From contig NC_065423.1 of the NCBI RefSeq assembly GCF_024362695.1, positions 2,225,001 to 2,289,000 of the forward strand: a stretch of 64,000 bases of DNA, written 5' to 3'. This document shows, one piece after another, positions 22,160 through 33,400 of the stretch. The translations under genes and the position numbers were made by a program. Position 1 is the first letter of the stretch; the number at the start of each line of letters is the position of its first letter. Source of the stretch: Pectinophora gossypiella (Eukaryota > Arthropoda > Insecta > Lepidoptera > Gelechiidae). Below the pieces are notes generated by a model. That model was given only the letters and a program-made list of their open reading frames with translations. It was not told where the DNA came from and searched no databases.

Positions 22160-23601
22160 GTGTGCGTCAAGCTAGCGGCCTCAAAAAAAAAATGGGCACG
22201 AAAAAATAATTTGACCATACCAAAAAATAGTACTCTTATTGAAAAAAATAGTACCTGTTGTAAAAAAAATAGTACCATCACGGTTCTGGATTTATAGCCA
22301 TGTTCTATTGCACTTGCTAGCTTGACGGTGAGCGAAATTTGGCGAGAGTTAACGACAAGGTCTTTCGCTTTGATTTAAACGCCAAAAAATAGTACCGAAA
22401 TAGTACTCACCCCCTGCAAAATACCGAAAGTAGTACTTCAACGGTTCCAAAGTTATAAAGGCAGCTCTTTGATCCCGCTAGCTTGACGTTTTGAAAATAC
22501 CTATTATCTGGAGAATGCTTGCATACTTCAGTTTGTAACTAATGTCAATAAACTTGTATGAAATAGTACTCCCTACCATCATAATTTGGACCTGATTCTC
22601 TTTGTAGAAATATGTCAAAAAGTCATTATAACCTATGTCATACATTTATCAAGACAAGTACAGTCGCGAACAAAATTATTACACATGGTCAAGAATGTTG
22701 TCAGATTTTAGTATTTTTCCCCATTTTTGGGTAAAAATTGGTGAAGTGCCAGGGTTGTCAGATGAAAGTAATATCATTGTTGAAACTCTTTGAGTTATTC
22801 TACAAATACTGCAAATTGTTTATTAACAAACACTTCGATCCGTAACAAATTCAACATGAAAGTATAAATTATAAAATAAAACAGCAGATTAAAAATGTAT
22901 TATGATGTATTAAAATCACAGATTGTTTTCGATAAGAACTAGACCCATGCAGCCATTTTCTATTAAAATTAGTGCATATGGGTGTATGCAATAGGAATTT
23001 TTTGTAATAGCAGCACTCTGAAGTGCAAAGAAATGGTAGGGTAGACCTCCAAAATGGCAATACTTACGAATAAATTGTGAGGTTATGTAATTGTCTACGT
23101 GACTGTATCAACAACAAATGTATGGCATAGGTTATGATGATTTTTTAACATTTCTACAAAGAGAATCGGATCAAAATTATGATGGTAGGGAGTACTATTT
23201 CATACGAGTTTACTGACATTAGTTACATACTAAAGTATGCAAGCGTTCCCCAGATAATAGGTATTTTCAAAACGTCAAGCTAGCGGGATCAAAGAACTGC
23301 CTTTATAACTTTGGAACCGTTGAAGTACTACTTTCGGTATTTTGCAGGGGGTGAGTACTATTTCGGTACTATTTTTTGGCGTTTAAATCAAAGCGAAAGA
23401 CCTTGTCGTTAACTCTCGCCAAATTTCGCTCACCGTCAAGCTAGCAAGTGCAATAAAACATGGCTATAAATCCAGAACCGTGATGGTACTATTTTTTTTA
23501 CAACAGGTACTATTTTTTTCAATAAGAGTACTATTTTTTGGTATGGTCAAATTATTTTTTCGTGCCCATTTTTTTTTTGAGGCCGCTAGCTTGACGCACA
23601 C
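22160..23601. mobile_element. Foldback element with about 510-bp inverted arms
   Basis: Left arm 22160-22668 and right arm 23093-23601 are near-perfect inverted repeats around a core of about 425 bp. The flanks on both sides read CTAATTAG (22152-22159 and 23602-23609), compatible with an 8-bp target duplication as made by hAT elements; because CTAATTAG is itself palindromic this is ambiguous. Each arm contains three copies of a CTAGCTTGACG-type motif and a series of AATAGTAC motifs. No transposase was recognised in the core, so the element would be non-autonomous. Confidence 0.88.
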
Positions 23602-24293
23602 CTAATTAGTTATCGAAAGTATCACTTCTTTTCATTCACATTTACCAGCAAGGTATAGTAGGAGAAAGAAGTCTTGATGATCTGTAACAGGAAGTTATTA
23701 CAATGCTTACTAGGAAATTCCGAATACATAATTGCTAAGGAGACTGAACAAAATGCATTTTTATTTTCAATGTAAGAACCTAATTAAAAAAAAATGCTAG
23801 TTTAATACGTCCTCCGCCGGCTGAGACGAACTGGAGTAGAATTTCTTGGTTAAAATGTAATGCGTTAAAATGTAGCAACCCTCATTCTATTCGTGAACCT
23901 TGCGTGACATATTGGTATACATAGGAGCTCAATTAATTTGATAGACATCAAGGATATAAACGATTCTGACAGCTGTCAAATGAAACCAGCTATATTTTAA
24001 CACGTTGACAGACCCCATACAAAATGTTTTGAGTTCCTTATAACTCCCGCATATTATTTCAACTTTTGTTAAATTATCCAGGATCCAAGTGGAGTACCCG
24101 CCCTTAGTGCGTACCTGATCGTCCCATGTATGGGTCACGGTCACGGACGTATGGAGCTAGTTAGTCATGGCCTGGATCACTGGACTGTCAACGTGTTAAC
24201 AAAGTATAGAAAACATTTTAAGTATTAGATAACGTAGAAAACTGAGTTCCAGTTATCGCTTGGGAACATCTGAGAAGCAACAAGATTACGCAC

Positions 24294-24449
24294 AACAACG
24301 AAAGTATGGAGATCCATTGGTAAGAAGCGTCCGGCGCGCACGATGGTCGGCCGCCTGTTGGCCAGAAGGATGTTGAGGAGTAGCCTCCGCGGGCGCGGGC
24401 CCATCGTGTGCCACGCGCTGTGGTACGCCGCAGTCGACACCCGGTCAGC
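24294..24449 (-). CDS. Odorant receptor C-terminal signature exon
   Basis: The acceptor GGGTTGCAG precedes 24449; the exon is 52 codons in phase 0 if the GTGCGT at 24293 is the donor. Without that splice the frame runs on to a TAA at 24225 and adds a tail unlike the family (usual endings resemble TSYSYFTLL). I prefer the splice, but the final exon was not identified down to 23610. Confidence 0.8.
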
Positions 24450-27400
24450 CTGCAACCCACGGAAGTAATGAGGGACATTCCAGGCTACATACATAAACTC
24501 ACGCCCATAATCCCCAATGGGGTGGGCAGAGCCACAAGTAATCAAAGACAACTTGCAGCCACTGTTGATACGATGTCGTAAGCTGGGTATAGTGAACCTT
24601 ATGGTGTTCTATGTTTTCGTGTTCGTGTTGTGTGTTTTGTGTTGTTGTTATGTGTTTTGTTGTATTCCAGGCTACGATCCCAAAAAAATACCTACAGATG
24701 GCGCTGTACATAGTTGCTGACAAGGAGGCGTGTACGTCAGCAGAGCAATGGAAACAGACTCATAGGTAAGTAACATTATACAATTATACAGCCTCTATGA
24801 GTAGGTACGTCTAATATACAGGGTGTTTGTTGTCAACATAAAATGTCATAACTATATTTTTGAACATTATTCTCTGGCGATATTACTGAACTTACGCCAT
24901 GGACATTAAAAAAAAAAAGTAAAGTTATTAAAAAGTTAGTGATTATTTAGAAGATATGAATGCATGGGATTAACTGCCCGAGAAGGCAGCTAAATTTCTC
25001 AATTGTATAAAAATATTTTATGTTTATTTTTTTAAAAGAACGTCTAGAGCCCTGTGCCGAGGTTTTTCTTGCAACTTTTCCCCGGCTATACAGGTTGTGA
25101 GAAGCTGCAGTAGTTTTAGGCGGATGAGAAGTTCGTTCTGTAAAAATTTTCGATTCAAAGTGTGTTACCTACTGAATAAAGATATTTTTGAATTTGAATT
25201 TGGACTCTGCCGACGAGGCATGTGTAGTGAACTAATCTAAATAATTTCTAGTTTATTATAATAATACAGTCCGCTTTGATAAGCGGCGCTTTGATAAAAC
25301 TCCTTCGATATGGTGATCCATATCGAAGGAGTTTTATTTACACTGCCAAATACCTACTGAGGGTGATGGTTGAGCTCACGATTCTGAGTATATCATCACC
25401 ATCATCAGTCCATTAACGTCCCCACTGCTGGGGCACGGGCCTTCCCTATGGATGGATAGGGAGATCGGGCCTTAAACCATCACGCGGGCCCAGTGTGGAT
25501 TGATGGTTATTAACGACTGCTAATGCAGCCGGGACCAACGGCTTAACGTGCCTTCCGAAGCACGGAGGTGGTGAAGATGAAAAAATAAAACTGTAAATGT
25601 ACCCACCTGTAATATGATTTGGTTTCCAAAGTAGCAGTAGACAAATATATCCAACGCGACGGCACCCAAGTACTCTACAGTGATCATGTCGAATTTCTGA
25701 AAATGTAACAATCGTCAGATAGACGGTATTCGGGCCTATGTTACTCGGCTGATAGCCCATACAGATTTCTTCTACCATAAAAGCGGTTAATCTGCTCGTG
25801 ACGTAACTTATACACTTCAGGACCCGATACCGAACCCGCCGGCGCGGCGTGGGCATTTTCCCTCTTTCAGCGCTTATCGCAATCGGCCTACTAGAGTCGA
25901 TTAATTCATTCAAAAAGAACCTTCTCAGACGTCGCACTATGGAATATGGTAGAACAAACGCGTATCAAAATTCATTTTTTCACTAATTGAAATAGGTCCT
26001 TCTATCAATGTAATATAATAGTTCGAAAGTCGGAGATTCATATTCTGTAGCGCAATTCATATTATATTTGGTGAAAGTAGTTGTTTTCATTTGGTAAAGT
26101 TAAGGTTCATGAAATTGGGAAATATCAAGTTCCTCATTGACGATTTTCAAAGTCAGATAGTTTTAAAACTTAAAATGAAAGGTATATGGTATTATATATT
26201 TTTGAAAAGCTTATCTATCGGAAAATTTAAACAAATTAAATTGATTGTTTTTAATACGAATATATACGTAAAAAAAATTAAAGAAGAAATGGAGGAAAAA
26301 AAAGGTTTTCTTCAACTTCGTCGAAGCTTTTAACATTTACCGGCGTTTACCGGTGCTTTGATTTTAATGTTAATTGATAGTTTAGTTACTTATCAACAAC
26401 ATATATAAAAATTAGCTGCGATTTTTTGCGAACTTTGGAGATATGAGATAAAATCGAATCCTAGTCAGGGAACGGAAATTGCTATCAATTGCGGTTTCGT
26501 GGTTGACTTGATTTAACAATACTTTGTGGTATAGTTTATCAATTGATTATTTTATATTGTTATGTTTTTATCATTTTGGTGTCATTTTCCGTGAGAAAAT
26601 AGATATCTGAATTAATTCACACATTCTGAAACAATATATAAAGGGAGGTAACAAAATATGTTTCCATTACAATTTCAGTGGTATTTTCGTATAGTACGGC
26701 TATTTTACTCTTCAAAATGTCTACTTTTAACTGTAGTAAACGTGAATTAATAGAATCTTATATAGAAGGCGGTAAAACGACATATTTGGAGGAAAAACAA
26801 GTATCAGAAGACAATATATGTTTTATAATTGGTAAAATCCAACAGACTATCATCCCTGCGTTTAATAGACGCTGGAAAGAAGCAGCACGCAATAAGAATA
26901 TATTTTTAAAAAATAACACAAATTGGCTGGATTCTGAATATTCCGTGACTATACCTACATCAGAAAACGTGTCAACAGACTCAACACCGTCTACTTCTTC
27001 TGGTAAACGAGGAAGACCGTGTGTGACATATGGAGATTCTTCAGAATCAAGCAAAAAAAGAAGAAACACTATTTTGATGAACGAATATGGTTTGGAGCAC
27101 ATTCTGGGCGGATATCTTCAAGGATTGCGTTCTATGGGAGAAGGAACGGAAGCAAAACTAGTTGAAGAATTAAGGTTGGCTGATGCTGAAAAAAAGCTTT
27201 TCGTTTTGAATCACTTTGATAACGCAAAAATAATCAAAACGCTTACAGATGAAGAAGCATTCAGTGTTTTCATCGACTTGGAACTAACTAAAGCACAATA
27301 TCTGTATCTCAGGAACGTTACAGATGAAAGAAACTGTCCAATATTTCCACCATATTACAAAATACAACAAATGAAACAGGAATGCTATCCACCATCGTCA

Positions 27401-30400
27401 ACAATTGAAATCACAAACACATACGCGAAAATATTGAGAATTCAAGATCTATTAGATCACACTGCAGCTAGAATCTTATCTATAGATACAATGAAACTAA
27501 CAAGAAACCCTATTACATAGCTAGTTAAATTAATAATATTAAGAAAATTTTGATTCATTTCTATGTTTAGCATAATGTATAGCTATAGGTACTGTACCAT
27601 TTTTTATTTTATTTTATCATTAATATGATAAGTTATGTTAATTGAGTAATTAGTGTTAAGAAATACAGGTAAGATAATATAACTAAAAATATAAATTTCA
27701 ATAAATATATAGCATTTTAAACGATTGTGAGTTTTCTTTATTTAATAAAAAAAAATACGCGTAATTTCAATTCACCAAACATTACTTATATGAATTGTTA
27801 TATATTCCTTTATATTAGTGCAAAATTACATCGCTCTATCTTTAAAATTGACGGAGTTACAGATTTTTGATCCGAAACACACCCAAATATTCCACAGTGC
27901 GTCGCCCTGAGCCGAGGTTCGCACCCAACTGGGCACCCTCAGGCCTGTTGCCTTATATTTTGGAGGTGAGAGCCCTCAGTGCTCCCCATTTGTCCGGCAA
28001 AGTTGGTAATGCCATCTGCGGCAAACCTACAATAAGTCACGTCAACAAAAAGACCTCCAGAATTACGGAATTACTTTGTTCTGAATTCAAATTCTGATAT
28101 ATACTGATCCTGCATACCCCGGGCACTCCATATAAAAATCTGAATCTTACTGTATGCCGCCGCATAAGTGCGAACGGGACACTGTCCACGCGGTCCCCCT
28201 TACTTCTTAGCGGTTTGCGGCCATTAAAGACTAAAGTAAGGCCGGGCCACTGACGTGGAGATGGGCGGGGAAGAGCGGAGATGTGCGGATTTGACCAATC
28301 ACAGAGTTCGAGAGAGCGAAAAACGAAGACGCTCTGTCACTCACTCCCTCACGGTGATTGGTCGATTCCTGCACATCTCCGTAGCCTAAGACCCAGAGCG
28401 TTGGCGGGGCGGACATTTTTTTTTTGACGTAACTTATTGCAGATTTGCCGCAGATGGCATTAACTACTTGGGCGGACAAATGGGAAGCGCTGAAGGCTCT
28501 CACCCGGTACAACGTTTAAGACAACAGGCCTGAGGGTGCCCAGTTGGGCGCGAACCTCGGCTCAGGGCATCGTCTGAGAGGAAAAATATTTGAAAAAAAT
28601 AATCGACCCTAGTGGGTCGATAGCGATAAGCGCTGAATGAGGGAAATCGTCGACTACGCCGGCGGGGTCGGTATCGGGGCCCTGAAGTGCCGGCGGGGCG
28701 GACAGTCACCGTTCAATATGTTTGGATACCTATTGCTAGGTGCGTGGGATAACAGTCTGAATAGTTCACTTTCTTGGTCTGTCTGTTTTACACTCGGCTG
28801 TTCTCTTTCTATCCTGCTGTCATACGCACCATACTCGAGCGCTCATGATGGACCTACCAGGGTCGCAGCGTAGAGTAGAGTGCAGAGGTACAAAGTGACT
28901 TGCACGACTCTCAGGGCTAGGAGAGGCGAGACAAACCCCTCGAAGAGTACCTTGTACTCTTTGACCACTTGACTCACTCGTGCGCACTCGCGTAGCGCGC
29001 TTGATGTCGCTTCGTCGTATAGCCCATTGTATATATCTGAAAAAATACATTAGCTCACAACTATATAAGATAATCCCAATTAAGATAATCAGAGGTACAT
29101 CCATCGCAAGATGAACTAAGCACCCACACCTCACCGAGCTTTCTGTTAGACCGTGAGAGGTGAACCGTGCCGCCGACTTTACTGGTCGAGCCAACTGTGA
29201 TAGTGAAACTGCACTTATGGTAAATTAATAACTCATTGATGTCTGAAAAATGTAATAAGTAGGTATAATATAAGTAGATGAATATTTAAAAGTACCTTTT
29301 TAATTTTACGTGATTCCGGTGGCGCATATTATCTTAGACCTAGTTAAGTATTGTGCTAAAATCTAAGATGATGCGTGGTTCGGAAGGCACGTGAAGCCGT
29401 TGGTCCCAGTTATTACTAACTGATTAGGGAATGCAATCCCGACCCGAGTTCGTAAATTCGAGATCCCGCGGGATTAGAAATATCAATCCCGCGAGACCCC
29501 GAAATTTTCGGGAGTAGTCGTTACATGAGCCATGTCATTTGGCCTTTGGCGGCTCAATAATAACCCCGACACCACGATAGAGAATTCAAATATGAGGACT
29601 TATACGCCGTAGACCATTCAGTATATTGGCTTTCACCTTAATGAAGATCTTCACTTACCAAATTGCATTGTTTTGCTCCTAAAGCGGTCATTCTGAAACC
29701 AATACGTATATAATAATTTCATCATCACTAATTTAATAGCCACGCCCTTGCCGGTGGAGCATTATCCATGCTACTTCCGTGGGTGTCAAGAAAATAGGTT
29801 GTTTAACTCAGAAGTAACAATGCAGGCTGGACGGAAGGAGCAAGTCATAAGAACCGGACAGAGGGCAGCAGTAACTGTCAGTACTACTCAGAGACGGAGG
29901 ACAGGAGTCCTAGTACGGCTTTGAAATAGACTAATCTGAGCTCCATCCCACTCGCGTCAGACACGAGTACTGCGGGGCGGAAGGCAAGAGGGAAACCACT
30001 GCCCTATTTTTCCCGACATAGCATGGAGAATGCTACACCGATAAGAGCGTAGCTCTTAAATTAGTCATGATGAACTCACGAGTATCCCATCGTAATGAAA
30101 CAGCGAGTCCTTGAGTTCGGACCTGCTGTAGATATAGTTATGTTTCTCGTCGTTTACTATGTCGGAGTGCGCAGTCGCAAGCGCAGCGTGGCTGACGCCG
30201 CAGCGCAGCAGTGCGGTGTAGCGCGCGTTACGCAAACTGCAGCACAACAGGTCGTATTGCCCACACAGTAGGATTGCGTTTGCGGCGAAGAAAACTCCTG
30301 GAAAATATTTAACGCAACAAAATAATAAGTTTACAAATTAACACTCGTATTCTAAGCATGATCATTCGACTCGGTCGGATAAAGTGGTCAGCTGAAGCCA

Positions 30401-33400
30401 GTAATTCCACTCCGACCAACTAAACGGATCAACTAGAAACTGTACAACTATTTTAATAATCTACTCTGTGTTCAACTTAGTTGTTCAGTTCGGAATTCTA
30501 TAGAAATGTAAAGTGGTTTAATATGATTTACTTTTGAGTAGTTGGATCGGTGGGAAGAATTGCACATAATGAGTTCCGATCGGAACAACTATAGAAATAG
30601 AAATAGTTTATTATAAAAGGGCGCCACATAAAAAAATACTTACAACAACATCATATCAAATGACAATGGGCACTTTTGTATGAAACTTGGTCCAAGAACC
30701 TCCACTGATGAGACTTATATGTAATGAAAGCTTATGCTTTCCCTATGATTCTGGCAAAGTTCTATCAGATTCTGTCCCGGGGTTCTTTTTTTACGGCCAT
30801 GTTTGTCCTGGCTAAAAATGTGATAAAATACAGTGGGAGCTAAAATCGACTCAAGATTTGTTGCTGGATAACTAAGTCTACATAAATAATTATGTATCAT
30901 ATTGTATATCATTTTAAAGAGGATCTTTTCCAGAATCCGAAACATAAAAAAAAATAAAAAAAATCTTTTTGTAAGCGAATTATAGTCAATTTATATCTGC
31001 AGCGCCATTGTTTCTCGGTAGCTAAGTTCAAGTTTCATGCCTTTTACCCCTTCCAAAAGTATCTTACCGATTTTTTTTATATTGTTTCCGGAATTTGATC
31101 TGAGTGATAATAACAAGAAAAATAAATAGACACCTCTCCGATAGAGACCGCCTAAGCTATTGCAAGAAATCGTCATCATTAGCAAGTCATTACGGTATTG
31201 CATATTATAAGCTTATCAGCAACTTGGAACTTGGTCCAAGAACCTCCACTGGTGAGACTTGCATGTAATGATAGCTTATACTTGTCCTATGATTCTGGCA
31301 AAGTTCTATCAAACTCTGTCCTAGGGTTTTTGTACGGCCATATTTGTCCTGAGTGTACAGTAGTGGACTGCAAAATCACCTCAGGATTTGTTGTCGTTGG
31401 ATTATAATGACTAGCCTTTGAGTACGTTATCTTGCAATAGGTCCATAGCTTACGCGGCCTCTATCGGAATGGTATCTATTTTATTTCTTGTTGTTGTCAC
31501 TTGTCAGGTTAAGAATGCAATATCAGAAGAAGGAAAAAATGATTGGGCTTCTTTGGAAAGGTTGGAAGGCGCGAAACTCGTACGTAGCTGCTGAGAAAAA
31601 TGGTGCTACGGACGTGAGTTGGCTAAAAGTCGTTTACATACTTAATGCATTTTTTTTAATTTGTGATTCTGATTCTGATAACCTTCCCCTTTAAAATTGA
31701 TATACATTATGATATATAATTATGTATATAGACTTAGTTAAATAGTTTTTCGACAACAAATCCTGAGGTGATTTTGCAGTCCACTACTGTACACTCAGGA
31801 CAAATATGGCCGTACAAAAACCCTAGGATAGAGTTTGATAGAACTTTGCCAGAATCATAGGACAAGTATAAGCTATCATTACATGCAAGTCTCACCAGTG
31901 GAGGTTCTTGGACCAAGTTCCAAGTTGCTGATAAGCTTATAATATGCAATACCGTAATGACTTGCTAATGATGACGATTTCTTGCAATAGACAATAGCTT
32001 AGGCGGTCTCTATCGGAGAGGTGTCTATTTATTTTTCTTGTTTTTATCACTCAGATCAAATTCCGGAAGCAATATAAAAAAAATCGGTAAGATACTTTTG
32101 GAAGGGGTAAAAAGGCATGAAACTTGAACTTAGCTACCGAGAAACAATGGCGCTGCAGATGCAAATTGACTATAATTCGCTTACATAAAGACTTTTTTTT
32201 GTTTTTTTTATGTTTCGGATTCTGGAAAAGATCCTCTTTAAAATGATATACAATATGATACATAATTATTTATGTAGACTTAGTTATCCAGCAACAAATC
32301 TTGAGTCGATTTTAGCTCCCACTGTATTTTATCATATTTTTAGCCAGGACAAACATGGCCGTAAAAAAAGAACCCCGGGACAGAATCTGATAGAACTTTG
32401 CCAGATTCATAGAGAAAGCATAAGCTTTCATTACATATAAGTCTCATCAGTGGAGGTTCTTGGACCAGATTCGCCCATTCTCCTTTCCACTAAAACAATT
32501 ACAAGAAAGCAAGACGGATGTTTGTCGAAATGACTGGTAAGTGAAGATCTTCATTAAAGCGAAAGCCAATATACTAAATGGTCTACGGCGTTTAAGTGGT
32601 GGTGGACGTCCTGAGATAAAAGGGCCTCACTCAGCACAAGTCGCGGCGTGAACCACGACGCTGATATTATATAGGGTCCACATATTTGGGTTGGGTGACG
32701 CACGAACATCGTGTTCCATAAACATGTGTTAATGGTGTACATACATTATAATACAATAATACCAAATTACTTTAATATAATTAGAGTGTACATGAACAAA
32801 TATTATCGCAAAGATGTATACGTAAATACTTAAGGATAGACTAGTTGATCCGTTTAGTTGGTCGGAGTGGAATAAGGACAACTCGAGTGGAGGAAAAGTC
32901 GAGTAACATTTCAGAATACGGATGTTACAATTGGGTATTTGACGAGGTCAAAGATAAATTATGAAATGCTAATCTAGAAAGAGAAGCCAGTCTAAGATGA
33001 TCAAAAATCAAACTCATTTTCCTTTTCCACTCATTTTCGAATTTTATTTATGATTTAAGTAACAATGAGTACGACATTTGACAGCTTTTATTGATGACGT
33101 CCCAGGACAGTATTTCCATACAAACTCCGAAGAAAACTTCCGTTTTGACGTTTCGCAAAAAGTATATCATTTGACTACGTTGTCAAGTAGCCTATACTTA
33201 GCTTCAATGCGCGATACTCGCGCGATATGACATTTATCTGTCAAAGTACAGAAGCCAGTGTTGTGACTTTCATTAGCATAGTGATGTATGTTGTCTATCT
33301 AACAGTACTATACAGGGTGTTAGTGACATCATAACGAATACTCAGGGAGATGATTCAGACCATGATTCTGAGTTAATATCAAGTGGAATTTTTCGTCGCA

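Noticed and set aside
24225..24293. Read-through tail as the true odorant receptor C-terminus
   Set aside because: The residues after MDLHTFVV do not resemble any receptor ending I know and a donor motif is present. It is not excluded outright.
31198..31949. Two matching 70-residue proteins on opposite strands
   Set aside because: They are the mirror images of one another created by the palindrome, with no domain and no independent support.
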